Shown: positions 54,506-63,705, counted from the first letter of the stretch. The stretch is 64,000 bases of DNA from Botryobacter ruber (GCF_003347595.2 NZ_QCZK02000035.1:124001-188000); one strand, 5' to 3'. Notes: a model not told the origin generated them from the sequence alone. Translations and numbers: made by a program.

Positions 54506-56755
54506 ATGATGTATAAACCACTACTGACTTTTCTTATGGCAGTGCTGCTGGTTCTTCCGGCACTGGCCAATGCGCCGCGGACTACCATCGACCTGAACGG
54601 GACCTGGGAGTTCGAGCAGACGGTGGCTGCTTTTCCGCCCAAGGAATTTACCCGTAAAATTCCGGTGCCCGGGCTCATTCACCTGGCCACGCCGCGCATC
54701 GAGGAATACGACAAATTTTTCAAGCGTCCGGAAAAGGCGGAGTTCAGCGGCACGCGCAACATCCTCAAGCTTGACTACACGCCTAAATACAACTGGTACC
54801 GCCGGACGGTAAAAGTAGGCAAGGAGCAGGAGGGCCGCGAGGCGGTGCTTACCATCAAAAAAAGCCAGTACGTTACGCAGGTTTTCGTCAACGGCATCGA
54901 CCTGGGCACTTACGTGGAGTGCTACACGCCCATCGACGTGGTGCTGACGCGGGCATTGAAATACGGGCAGGAAAACGAAATACTGCTGAAAGTAGCCGAC
55001 CGCTACTGGCTGCCCAGCCATGCGGCAGGCGGTACCGATAAGGAAAAAGAACACTACCTGCCCGGCATCTGGGACGACGTGTCGCTTTCCTTTACCGACA
55101 AAATGTGGGTAAGCCGGGTGCTGGCCCTGCCAAACCTGAAGGAGAAAAAGGTAACGGTAAAGGCTAAAATCTGGAACCTGAATATCTTTCAGACACCCAA
55201 AGACCCCAAAGGCGACCGCGTGCAGTACGAGGTAAAGGTGTATGAAAAGAAAAGCCGCAAACAGGTAGCTAGTGCGCAGGGTGCCTCGCATATTCTGCGC
55301 GACCAGCTGGGCGAGATAAGCGTGGAGATGCCGCTGCCGGACCCGCACGCCTGGTCGCCCGATGACCCCTTCCTGTACACCGCCGAAGTTACGGTGAAGC
55401 ACAGCGGTAAGGAGTCGGACAGGGTAGAGCGGGCCTTTGGTATGCGCGACTTTGAGCGCAGGGGCAAGTCCTTCTACCTTAATGGCGAGAAAATTTACCT
55501 GCGCGGCTCCAATATTACGCTGCAGCGTTTCTTCGAAGACCCGGACTGCGGCAACCTGGTCTGGGATAAGGAGTGGGTGAAGAAAATGCTGGTGGATATT
55601 CCCAAGAGCCTCGACTGGAACAGCATGCGCATCTGCGTTAGCATTGCCCCGGACTTCTGGTATGACTATGCCGATGAGTATGGACTTTTGTTCCAGAACG
55701 AATGGCTCTACTGGCAACACCACGGCTGGGACGACCAGATACGAAAAGAGTACACCGACTGGGTCTGGGCCGACGGCTCGCACCCCAGCATCGCCATCTG
55801 GGATGGCCTGAACGAGAACACGCACCAGTATATGGGCAATGTGCTGATACCCGAACTGAAGCAGCTGGACCCCACCCGTTTCTGGGATGCCGGCTACATG
55901 ACTGCCTCGCAGCTGACTGATGACGAAATGGACGAGCCGCACGTGTACCTGGGCAGGCCCAACGACAAAGAAATAAAAGACACGCCTTACCCGCTGGGCA
56001 ACCTGCACTACAAACCCAACATTGTGCAGGAACTGGAGAAGTCAGCGTCTGCGCAGCTGGTAAACGAATACAGCTGGATATGGCTCTGGCGCGACGGCAC
56101 CCCCAGCAAACTTACCATCCCGGTGTACAACCACTACATGGGCAGCAACAGCACCGTGGAGCAGCGCAGGGCGTTTCAGGCCTACTGGCTGCAGTGCGAA
56201 ACGGAACTGCTGCGCAGCAACAAAGAGGTGGCCGGACTGCTGGCTTTCTGCTACCTCACCAACAACTATGGCTATACCGGCGACTGGTTTATCGGCGATA
56301 TCAAAGAACTTACGCCGTCGCCGGCCCTTTACTGGCTCAAACACTGCTTCGCCCCGACTACCGTCTTTCTCAACCTCACCGACGAGCGTTATGCCAAAGG
56401 ACAGCCCGCGCACACGCCGGGCGAAAAGCTGAACTTTACCCTGATGGCGGTGAACGACGTGGCACAACAGAAAGCCGGTAAAGTGACCGTCAGGCTGCTC
56501 AATTCAAAAGGGGTAGCGGTATTTAAGGACACTGTACCTGTCACCATTGCCGCCTCTGACCGCACTGAAATTCCTTACACCATTAAGCTGCCCAAAGCGG
56601 CGGACGGTTACCTGCTCGAGACTTCCTTCACCGAAAACGGCAGGCAGGACAAGCTGCTCAGCCGCCGCTACCTCAAAGTAGGCAAACAGGACCAGTACAA
56701 ATTTTACGAAACGCCGCTGCCCGAAAACTTTACCGGTGTCAGCGCCCGGAAATAA
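54506..56755 (+). CDS. Glycoside hydrolase family 2
   Basis: Start 54506 (or 54509) is preferred to 54440 since it begins a signal peptide ending PALANA. The product is 749 residues. A GH2 sugar-binding jelly roll comes first (TTIDLNGTWEFEQ; YNWYRRTVKV; TQVFVNGIDLGTYVECYTPI). An Ig-like domain follows, then the TIM barrel (GKSFYLNGEKIYLRGSNITL) with likely acid/base Glu437 in IAIWDGLNENTHQ and a candidate nucleophile Glu521 in LVNEYSWIWLW. The WDGLNE form is nearer to beta-mannosidase-like than to classical beta-galactosidase GH2, but substrate is uncertain. It sits upstream of the cytoplasmic sugar-phosphate genes. Confidence 0.9.
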   Translation: MMYKPLLTFLMAVLLVLPALANAPRTTIDLNGTWEFEQTVAAFPPKEFTRKIPVPGLIHLATPRIEEYDKFFKRPEKAEFSGTRNILKLDYTPKYNWYRRTVKVGKEQEGREAVLTIKKSQYVTQVFVNGIDLGTYVECYTPIDVVLTRALKYGQENEILLKVADRYWLPSHAAGGTDKEKEHYLPGIWDDVSLSFTDKMWVSRVLALPNLKEKKVTVKAKIWNLNIFQTPKDPKGDRVQYEVKVYEKKSRKQVASAQGASHILRDQLGEISVEMPLPDPHAWSPDDPFLYTAEVTVKHSGKESDRVERAFGMRDFERRGKSFYLNGEKIYLRGSNITLQRFFEDPDCGNLVWDKEWVKKMLVDIPKSLDWNSMRICVSIAPDFWYDYADEYGLLFQNEWLYWQHHGWDDQIRKEYTDWVWADGSHPSIAIWDGLNENTHQYMGNVLIPELKQLDPTRFWDAGYMTASQLTDDEMDEPHVYLGRPNDKEIKDTPYPLGNLHYKPNIVQELEKSASAQLVNEYSWIWLWRDGTPSKLTIPVYNHYMGSNSTVEQRRAFQAYWLQCETELLRSNKEVAGLLAFCYLTNNYGYTGDWFIGDIKELTPSPALYWLKHCFAPTTVFLNLTDERYAKGQPAHTPGEKLNFTLMAVNDVAQQKAGKVTVRLLNSKGVAVFKDTVPVTIAASDRTEIPYTIKLPKAADGYLLETSFTENGRQDKLLSRRYLKVGKQDQYKFYETPLPENFTGVSARK

Positions 56756-56777
56756 ACAGCATTTAAAGTAAACTGTA

Positions 56778-57326
56778 ATGGAAGTAGTAACACCGGTAAC
56801 AATATTTCAGAACGCGCTATTAAGCGGTGCAGAAGTAGTAAGAAGTGTAAAATTATTATCCCAGCTAAAGGGAGTATTTGAAGATGAAGCTGCTTTTGAA
56901 AAGATGGACGGCGACCAGGTAGTCTACGAAGTGGATGCCTGGCTTCCGGTAGCAGAAGGCACGGAAGGCGGGCTGTTTTTTGGCCTGACGCACCTGTACC
57001 CCGGTACGGTAGGAGACGAATACTTCATGACCCGCGGCCATGTGCATGCGGTAGAGAACAGGGCGGAATACTACTGGGGCCTGGAGGGCGAAGGCCTGCT
57101 GCTGCTCATGGATAGTAACCGCCACACGCGTGCCGAGCGTATGTTCCCCGGCAGCCTGCACTACATCCCCGGCTACACCGCACACCGGGTAGTGAACACC
57201 GGCGACAGCGTGCTGCGTTTTGGCGCCTGCTGGCCTTCCGACGCAGGCCACAATTATGAAGTGATTGATAAAAACGGCTTTTCCAGGAGAGTGAAGAGCA
57301 GTGATAACGAGCCGGTGCTCCTGTAG
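56778..57326 (+). CDS. Cupin-type glucose-6-phosphate isomerase
   Basis: The 182-residue protein lacks a signal peptide and is cytoplasmic. It matches the cupin phosphoglucose isomerases best known from archaea: GGLFFGLTHLYPGTVGDEYF, the metal motif TRGHVHAVENRAEYYWGLEG (two His and a Glu), and HYIPGYTAHRVVNTGD with the last His ligand. The expected reaction is glucose-6-phosphate to fructose-6-phosphate. It starts 22 bases after GH2 and ends three bases before the ROK kinase, so this is the first of five cytoplasmic sugar genes in one transcript. Confidence 0.88.
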   Translation: MEVVTPVTIFQNALLSGAEVVRSVKLLSQLKGVFEDEAAFEKMDGDQVVYEVDAWLPVAEGTEGGLFFGLTHLYPGTVGDEYFMTRGHVHAVENRAEYYWGLEGEGLLLLMDSNRHTRAERMFPGSLHYIPGYTAHRVVNTGDSVLRFGACWPSDAGHNYEVIDKNGFSRRVKSSDNEPVLL

Positions 57327-57329
57327 GCT

Positions 57330-58259
57330 ATGCATTGCATTGGCATAGACCTCGGCGGCACCCGCATCAAAATCGGGCTGACAGCAGGCGAAGAGCTGCT
57401 GGATACACGGGTGATTGCGGCGCAATCCATCAAAGGACTCGAACCGCACCTGCCCCTGATAGACGAAGCAATAGCAGACCTGGTGCAGCAGCATGACGTG
57501 CGGGCGCTGGAAGGGGTGGCCATGGCTTTTCCGGGCATTGTAAACCCTTATGCGGGAAAGGTGCTGTCTACGAACCAGAAATACGACGACGCTGCGCAGC
57601 TGAACCTGGCGGCGTACTACCGCGAAAGGTGGAGCGCCGATTTCTTTATCGACAACGACGCCCGCATGGCCAGTGTAGGCGAATGGAAATACGGAGCAGG
57701 CAGAGCATACGACGACCTGGTGATGGTGACCATCGGCACGGGTATCGGCACATCGGTTATCATGAACGGGCAGCTGATGCGCAGCAAGCATTTCCAGGCC
57801 GGTTGTTTGGGGGGGCACTTTGTGGTGAACTACAAGGGCCGCCAGTGCACCTGCGGCAACATCGGGTGTGCCGAAGCCGAAGCCGCTACCTGGAACCTGG
57901 CCGCACGCGCAGCCGAACATGCCAATTACTCCGACAGCCTGCTGCAGGGCCAGCGCATCGACTACCAGGCCCTGTTCCAGGCCTCAGCCAACGGCGACCT
58001 GGTGGCCACGGAGCTGAAGGAGGAGAGCCTCGATATCTGGGCGGCCGCCATCATCACCTACATCCACGCCTACGACCCGGAAGTGATTATCCTGGGCGGC
58101 GGCATCCTGAACAGCGCCCGTGAAATTCTGCCTTACCTGCAGGAAAAGGTGCACCAGTACGCCTGGACGCCTTGGGGCAAGGTAGGCTTTAAGGTAACCG
58201 AGCTGCAGGATGCCGCAGGTATTATGGGGGCTGTTTACAGTTACAGGAACAAAATTTAA
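57330..58259 (+). CDS. ROK family sugar kinase
   Basis: The 309-residue cytoplasmic protein opens with the phosphate-binding IGIDLGGTRIKIGLT. It carries DFFIDNDARMASVGEWKYG with the catalytic Asp, VTIGTGIGTSVIMNGQL, and the ROK zinc motif CTCGNIGCAEAEA. VIILGGGILN closes the ATPase domain. There is no DNA-binding N-terminus, so it is a kinase and not a repressor. It would phosphorylate a hexose (glucose, mannose or fructose) brought in by the porter downstream, feeding the isomerases on either side. Spacing is three bases upstream and 15 downstream. Confidence 0.92.
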   Translation: MHCIGIDLGGTRIKIGLTAGEELLDTRVIAAQSIKGLEPHLPLIDEAIADLVQQHDVRALEGVAMAFPGIVNPYAGKVLSTNQKYDDAAQLNLAAYYRERWSADFFIDNDARMASVGEWKYGAGRAYDDLVMVTIGTGIGTSVIMNGQLMRSKHFQAGCLGGHFVVNYKGRQCTCGNIGCAEAEAATWNLAARAAEHANYSDSLLQGQRIDYQALFQASANGDLVATELKEESLDIWAAAIITYIHAYDPEVIILGGGILNSAREILPYLQEKVHQYAWTPWGKVGFKVTELQDAAGIMGAVYSYRNKI

Positions 58260-58274
58260 CAGGAGCTTACGAAG

Positions 58275-60056
58275 ATGAACAATCCGAATAAATATCTTAA
58301 AAACCGCTTACCTAATTACGACAAGTACCCTTATGTGGAAGTACCCGAAAAAGCAGCACAGGCGGTAGCAGGTTGGGACAAGGTGCTGAAGGTGCTGCAG
58401 GAACAACTGCCGGCGCGTAACAAAGAAGCCTTTGTGTTGGCTGTTGATTATTATCCGGGTGTGCACGAGCAGGAACTGCTGGAGCAGCTGCTGCAGCCAC
58501 TCTGCGCCGACACGTACTTCAGCACCAGTGACCTGTTCAAACCGGAACAGGAGATAGAGCAACTGACCTGTAACGACGTAACCGACGACGCTGTTTTTGG
58601 GTACATGACGCGCCTGAACCTCATCGATTTTTTTGATGCAGACGCACTGGCAGCAGCAAAGCAAGAGCTGCACCAGGCGAAGGGACTGACAATCGTCTAC
58701 GGCTACGGCGCAGCTTTGCTGGCCACCGCTCCTGACCTGCTTATTTACGCCGACATGCCCCGCTGGGAACTGCAGTTGCGCTACCGCCGCCAGGAAATTT
58801 CGAACCTGGGCCTGCAGAACAAAGGCGAGAAGGCATCGCTGCAATACAAGCGCGGCTTCTTTGTTGACTGGCGTGTTGCCGACCGGCATAAAAAAGAACT
58901 GCTCACCAGGCTGGATTATGTACTCGACACTACCATCCCGCTGGAGCCAAACCTGGTGGCGGGCGAGGCGTATCGGTATGCCTTGGAAAAAACCGTCAGC
59001 CGTCCGTTCCGGGTAGTGCCGTTCTACGACCCGGGCCCCTGGGGCGGACAGTGGATGAAGGAGGTTTGTGACCTGGACCGGGAGGAAGTAAACTTTGCCT
59101 GGTGCTTCGACTGCGTGCCCGAAGAAAACAGCCTGCTCCTGAAGTTCGGCGAAGTGCTCTTCGAAACGCCTGCCATCAACCTGGTCTTTTACCAATCCAG
59201 ACAGCTGCTGGGGGAGCCGGTGCAGGCCCGCTTCGGCGACGAATTCCCCATCCGCTTCGACTTCCTCGACACCATGGAAGGGGGCAACCTGAGTCTGCAG
59301 GTGCACCCGACCACCGAATACATCCGCGAGAAATTCGGCATGCACTACACCCAGGATGAAAGCTATTACATGCTCGATACTGGTAAAGATGCCTTTGTAT
59401 ACCTGGGCCTGAAGGATGGAGCAGCGCCTGAAACCGTCCTGGAAAAACTGCAGGCAGCACAGGAGGATGGCAGGCACTTCGATGCTGAGGAGTATGTAGC
59501 GAAGCTACCGGTAAAGAAGCACGACCATGTGCTCATACCAGCTGGTACCATCCACTGTTCAGGCGCCAACAGCATGGTGCTCGAAATAAGCGCCACCCCC
59601 TACATCTTCACCTTCAAGCTCTGGGACTGGGGCCGCCTGGGGCTGGACGGCAAGCCGCGGCCTATCAATATCGAACATGGCAAAAAGGTAATCGACTGGA
59701 GCCGCAACGAAACATTTGCCAGGCAGCAGCTCCTCAACCAGGTAGAAAAAATAGCGGAAGGGAACGGGTGGCTGGAAGAGCGGACAGGTCTGCACGAACG
59801 GGAGTTTATCGAAACGCGCCGCCACTGGTTTTACAAGCCGGTGCTGCACCAGACAAACGGAAGCGTAAACGTGCTCAACCTGGTAGAAGGCCGTGAAGCC
59901 ATTGTGGAGAGTCCTGTAGGCGCCTTCGAGCCATTCGTGGTCCATTACGCCGAAACCTTTATTGTGCCCGCTTCGGTGGGCTGTTATACCATTCGTCCCT
60001 ACGGCGAAAGCAAAGGGCAGCCCATTGGTACCATCAAAGCTTATGTAAGACATTAA
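58275..60056 (+). CDS. Class I mannose-6-phosphate isomerase with an extra N-terminal domain
   Basis: The 593-residue cytoplasmic protein has its isomerase domain in the last 340 residues: GGNLSLQVHPTTEYIREKFG, DESYYMLDTGKDAFVYLGL, and LIPAGTIHCSGANSMVLEIS, giving the Zn-binding His and Glu residues. It would convert mannose-6-phosphate to fructose-6-phosphate. Residues about 1-235 are not part of the usual class I enzyme. AFVLAVDYYPGVHEQELLEQ and DLLIYADMPRWELQLRYRRQ resemble the frame of a uridine kinase-like P-loop protein, but the GxxGxGKS loop is absent, so it may be a regulatory or degenerate domain. An AGGAG precedes the start. Confidence 0.85.
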   Translation: MNNPNKYLKNRLPNYDKYPYVEVPEKAAQAVAGWDKVLKVLQEQLPARNKEAFVLAVDYYPGVHEQELLEQLLQPLCADTYFSTSDLFKPEQEIEQLTCNDVTDDAVFGYMTRLNLIDFFDADALAAAKQELHQAKGLTIVYGYGAALLATAPDLLIYADMPRWELQLRYRRQEISNLGLQNKGEKASLQYKRGFFVDWRVADRHKKELLTRLDYVLDTTIPLEPNLVAGEAYRYALEKTVSRPFRVVPFYDPGPWGGQWMKEVCDLDREEVNFAWCFDCVPEENSLLLKFGEVLFETPAINLVFYQSRQLLGEPVQARFGDEFPIRFDFLDTMEGGNLSLQVHPTTEYIREKFGMHYTQDESYYMLDTGKDAFVYLGLKDGAAPETVLEKLQAAQEDGRHFDAEEYVAKLPVKKHDHVLIPAGTIHCSGANSMVLEISATPYIFTFKLWDWGRLGLDGKPRPINIEHGKKVIDWSRNETFARQQLLNQVEKIAEGNGWLEERTGLHEREFIETRRHWFYKPVLHQTNGSVNVLNLVEGREAIVESPVGAFEPFVVHYAETFIVPASVGCYTIRPYGESKGQPIGTIKAYVRH

Positions 60057-60068
60057 ACCGGAAAAGAT

Positions 60069-60446
60069 ATGTTTGAAACGAAATTTATTCCCGCTGAAAA
60101 ACCGGACGTGAAATTTGTAGAAAGGCCCTGGGGCTCTTTTAAGCAATACGCCAACAACGAAGACTGCACCGTCAGCCTGATGACGGCACTGCCCGGCCAG
60201 CGCCTGAGCCTGCAGTCGCACACCGGCCGCGCCGAACTCTGGATTGTGCTGGACGACGGGGCGCTCGTGCAGGTTGGCGACAAGCTCATGGAATGCAAAG
60301 CAGGCGACGAAATCTGGATACCGGCCAATGAAAAACACCGGTTAAGCTGTCCGGGAGAGGTGCCGGTGCGGGTATTGGAAGTGGCCTTCGGGAATTGGCA
60401 ACAGGATGATATAGAGCGCTATGATGACGACTATCAGAGAGATTAA
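60069..60446 (+). CDS. Cupin protein, type II mannose-6-phosphate isomerase-like
   Basis: The 125-residue single cupin matches the isomerase half of bifunctional mannose-6-phosphate isomerase/GDP-mannose pyrophosphorylase enzymes: VERPWGSFKQYANN, RLSLQSHTGRAELWIVLDDG, and DEIWIPANEKHRLSCPG, carrying the metal-binding His and Glu residues. It may be a second mannose-6-phosphate isomerase or a sugar-phosphate-binding partner of the preceding enzyme, from which it is 12 bases away. Its 3' end overlaps the open frame of the porter by 26 bases if that gene starts at 60421. Confidence 0.8.
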   Translation: MFETKFIPAEKPDVKFVERPWGSFKQYANNEDCTVSLMTALPGQRLSLQSHTGRAELWIVLDDGALVQVGDKLMECKAGDEIWIPANEKHRLSCPGEVPVRVLEVAFGNWQQDDIERYDDDYQRD

Positions 60447-61839
60447 AAAATCGGGGCGTCTGAAAATGGGACTGTCTGCTTCCCCTTTTCTTATTGCGCT
60501 GGCGCCTGCGCTTGGTGGCTTTCTGTTCGGGTACGATACGGCGGTTATCTCCGGTACCATCGAGCAGGTCCGGAACAAGTTTGCCCTTACACCGGTCTAC
60601 GAAGGCTGGTTTGTGAGCAGCGGCCTGCTGGGCTGTATTATGGGGGTGCTGCTGGCCGGCTTCCTGAGCAATACATTGGGCAGAAAGAATGTGCTGGTGC
60701 TGGCCGGCATCACGTTCCTGTTTTCAGCCATCGGTTGTGCCTTTGCAGAGAGTAAAGAAATACTGGTGCTCGGCAGAATGATTGGGGGCATAGGAGTAGG
60801 GATAGCTTCTGTTGTGGCGCCCATGTACATTTCGGAATTTGCGCCGGCAGCAAAGCGGGGGATGCTGGTGGCCCTGTACCAGCTGGCAATTACGCTGGGC
60901 ATCTTTATGGCCTACCTGGTTAATGCGGGCATTGCAGCATCGGCAGAAGCAAATGCAGAAGCCACCGGCTGGCAGGAAGTGTTGTTTTCACGGGAAACCT
61001 GGCGCGGCATGTTCCTGATGATGGCAGTTCCCACGGTTCTGTTCATTGTTATCCTGGCTTTTATCCCCGAGAGCATACGCTACCTGCTCAAGGTTGGCAA
61101 AACCATCGAGGCACGCAACATCCTGTTCCGTACCCGGAGCAAGGCATCGGCCGAGCAGGAGTGGGAGGCGCTGCATGCTTACCAGGGGACCGGCGCAGCA
61201 GCACCAACAGCCGGTTTCTGGAAGCGCATGCGTTTCCCGCTGCTCGTTGGTATCCTGCTGGCTTTGTTTCAGCAGTTCAGCGGCATCAACGCCATCATTT
61301 ACTACGGCCCCGAAATTTTCAGAAAAGCAGGTGTGGCTTCCGACAATGCCTTGTTCTTCCAGAGCATTGTTGGCGGCGTAAACGTGCTGTTTACATTTGT
61401 AGCTATCCGGAAAGCAGATAAAGCAGGCAGGAGGCCTTTGCTGCTCTGGGGCTTAACCGGCCTGGTTGTCAGCTTATTCCTGATTGGGTGGATATTTAAT
61501 GCTGCTGCTGTGCCCGGGTATGTTCTCCTGTGCTGTATGCTGGCTTTTATTGCCTGCTTTGCCTTGTCGTTAGGGCCTGTTACCTGGATACTTATCAACG
61601 AGATATTTCCTTCGGCATACCGGGTGCAGGGCGTCACCATCTGCACACTGGCCGTGTGGCTGGCAGTAGGATTGCTGGGGCAGTTCTTCCCGATGATGCT
61701 CGAAACTTTCGGCACCGCCAACACCTTCTGGATCTTTGCCGGCAGTTGCCTGCTGCACCTGCTCTTCAGCTACAAATACATTCCCGAAACCAAAGGGAAA
61801 CAGCTCGAAGAGATAGAGCATATTATGGTGAGCCATTAG
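60421..61839 (+). CDS. Sugar porter family MFS transporter
   Basis: The protein of 472 residues has about twelve membrane helices. Sugar porter signatures are GGFLFGYDTAVISGTI, LGRKNVLVLAG (loop 2-3), FIPESIRYLLKVGK (PESxRxL motif after helix 6), QQFSGINAIIYYGPEIF (helix 7), and the end signature PETKGKQLEEIE. It should import a monosaccharide by proton symport across the inner membrane, like XylE. Start 60421 overlaps the cupin gene by 26 bases; ATG 60466 gives a shorter, more typical N-terminus (MGLSASPFLIALAPALGGF) and is as likely. It ends the sugar-phosphate operon. Confidence 0.93.
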   Translation: MMTTIREIKKSGRLKMGLSASPFLIALAPALGGFLFGYDTAVISGTIEQVRNKFALTPVYEGWFVSSGLLGCIMGVLLAGFLSNTLGRKNVLVLAGITFLFSAIGCAFAESKEILVLGRMIGGIGVGIASVVAPMYISEFAPAAKRGMLVALYQLAITLGIFMAYLVNAGIAASAEANAEATGWQEVLFSRETWRGMFLMMAVPTVLFIVILAFIPESIRYLLKVGKTIEARNILFRTRSKASAEQEWEALHAYQGTGAAAPTAGFWKRMRFPLLVGILLALFQQFSGINAIIYYGPEIFRKAGVASDNALFFQSIVGGVNVLFTFVAIRKADKAGRRPLLLWGLTGLVVSLFLIGWIFNAAAVPGYVLLCCMLAFIACFALSLGPVTWILINEIFPSAYRVQGVTICTLAVWLAVGLLGQFFPMMLETFGTANTFWIFAGSCLLHLLFSYKYIPETKGKQLEEIEHIMVSH

Positions 61840-61928
61840 GGGGAGTGCAGTTATGTTTTAAGTGGGTAATCTGGAGGAGGGATCGGTGCAGTGGATCTGA
61901 TGCTACTTCGCAGGGCAAATCCGTTTTC

Positions 61929-62109
61929 GTAGGGACAGATCGCGACCCAATGCCGTCAACTTAAGAAGAATTTGTCATCTCGAATGCAATGAGAGATCTG
62001 GTATTTTGTTTTATTCTGTTTATACACCAGATTTCTCCCGGTGGTCGAAATGACAATCTACTTATCAAGATACTTAAGTTGACGGCATTGGGTCGCGACC
62101 TGTCCCTAC
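61929..62109. repeat. Long nested inverted repeat, element E
   Basis: Outer arms of 37 bp (61929-61965 and 62073-62109, one mismatch) contain CGACCCAATGCCGTCAACTT. Inner arms are 61972-62002 and 62026-62056, TTGTCATCTCGA and GAGAGATCTGGT facing ACCAGATTTCTC and TCGAAATGACAA. The inner pattern resembles the GTCATxTCGA...GAGAxATCT extragenic palindromes common in Bacteroidota. It occupies the centre of the 375-base gap 61840-62214, which otherwise shows nothing. Confidence 0.85.
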
Positions 62110-62214
62110 CATTATCGACGTCTTGCCAACACAAAGGGGCAGATTATTTAATATCATTACCTTCTATTACAGGAAAAAGAGCTTTAAAGGCAGTTTCTGA
62201 ACAATACAAAATTT

Positions 62215-63705
62215 ATGACCTTAACCTCTACTAAATTATATCTGGTGAAGAGATTAGTATTAATATCCATAGTTTTTCTGCTTAGCCTCACCTGGCTGCA
62301 GCAGAATGCCCGGGCGCAAAAGCCTGCCAAAGACGCTCCCAATTTTGTGCTGATAATCGGTGACGACATCGGCGCCGACGACATTGCCTGCTATGGGAAC
62401 AAAGAAGTAAAAACACCCAACATCGACCGTCTGGCGAAAGAAGGATTGCGCTTTACGAATGCCTACGTAGCCACCAGTTCCTGTACCCCAAGCCGTGCCA
62501 GCATTATCTCGGGGCGGTACCCGCACAATACCGGCGCGGCAGAACTGCATACCGTCATGCCAAACGAAATTGCCCTATTCCCGGAGCTGCTGCAGCAGGC
62601 CGGGTACTACACCGCGCAGGCCGGAAAATGGCACCTGGGCGAACCTCCGAAGCGGGCTTTTCATAAGCTGCACCTCAACCAGAAGCAGAACGGCAACGGC
62701 GGCGAAGACATGTGGGTGACCACACTGCAGGAAAGACCCAAGGACAAGCCCTTCTTCCTGTGGCTTGCCGCTGACGATGCACACCGTCCCTGGGGCGAGA
62801 ACCCTTTCAGCGGCACCCATACCCCGGACCAGGTAACACCGCCACCCTACATGGCCAACGCCGCACCTACCCGTGCAGACATGGCCAAATTTTACGACGA
62901 AGTAACCCGTTTCGACCATTTTATCGGAAAGGTAGAAGAGGAGCTGAAAAAGCAGGGCGTGCTGGACAATACCATCATCCTGGTGATGGGCGATAACGGG
63001 CGTCCTTTTCCGAGGGCCAAAACGCGGGTATACGACAGTGGCATGCGCACCCCTTTTGTGATAAAGTGGAACAAAGGCATCACGAAGAAAGGCGCCGTGA
63101 GCGAAAGCCTGGTGAGCGCCATCGACATTGCGCCTACCTTTTTAGAACTGGCCGGTGTAAAGAGCGGCCCCAATTTTCAGGGGAAAAGCTTTTCGGTTTT
63201 GCTCAAGAACCCTTCGCAGCCTTTCCGGAACTATGTGTTTTCCGAGCACAACTGGCACGACCTGGAGGCCATGGAGCGGATGGTGCGGACCAAAGATTTC
63301 CTGTATGTGCTGAACCTGCGCCCGCACTTGGCTAATTCAGACCCGGGCACGAGCACCACGCCGGCGCTCAAGGACCTGCAGAACCTGCGCGATGCCGGTA
63401 AACTAACAGCCGCCCAGGCCGATATTTTCCTGGCGCCCAGGCCGCAGGAAGAGCTGTTTGATCATCGTAAGGACCCCCTGCAGTTGAACAACGTGGCCGG
63501 TCAGCCTGCTTACGCCAAAAAACTGGAAGAGCTCCGGAAAGTGATGCAGCAATGGCAAACCGAAACCGCCGATACCGACCCCGGCAACCTGACCAAAGAC
63601 TGGTACGACCGCGAAACCGGAAAGGCACTGGAAACAAAAGGCGTCCGCGGCAACATGCCCGGCGGGGAGAAAGCGATAAGCGTAACTGCGGGTGGACCTT
63701 TCTGA
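62215..63705 (+). CDS. Sulfatase, S1 family (heparan N-sulfatase-like branch suspected)
   Basis: The 496-residue exported protein (signal to ARAQ) has metal block NFVLIIGDDIGADDIACYG and formylglycine site SCTPSRASIISG (Cys90). QAGKWHLGEPPKRAF, PFFLWLAADDAHRPWGEN and DNTIILVMGDNGRPFPRAKT follow, with VYDSGMRTPFVIKW. That last block, and the C-terminal layout (FLAPRPQEELFDHRKDPLQL), match the sulfatase at 6372 better than others here. A metallophosphoesterase gene starts nine bases after its stop and is probably co-transcribed. No clear promoter is seen beyond palindrome E. Confidence 0.93.
   Translation: MTLTSTKLYLVKRLVLISIVFLLSLTWLQQNARAQKPAKDAPNFVLIIGDDIGADDIACYGNKEVKTPNIDRLAKEGLRFTNAYVATSSCTPSRASIISGRYPHNTGAAELHTVMPNEIALFPELLQQAGYYTAQAGKWHLGEPPKRAFHKLHLNQKQNGNGGEDMWVTTLQERPKDKPFFLWLAADDAHRPWGENPFSGTHTPDQVTPPPYMANAAPTRADMAKFYDEVTRFDHFIGKVEEELKKQGVLDNTIILVMGDNGRPFPRAKTRVYDSGMRTPFVIKWNKGITKKGAVSESLVSAIDIAPTFLELAGVKSGPNFQGKSFSVLLKNPSQPFRNYVFSEHNWHDLEAMERMVRTKDFLYVLNLRPHLANSDPGTSTTPALKDLQNLRDAGKLTAAQADIFLAPRPQEELFDHRKDPLQLNNVAGQPAYAKKLEELRKVMQQWQTETADTDPGNLTKDWYDRETGKALETKGVRGNMPGGEKAISVTAGGPF

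Noticed and set aside
61989..62234. 81-residue open frame in the gap before the last sulfatase
   Set aside because: It lies almost wholly inside palindrome E and encodes no recognisable feature.
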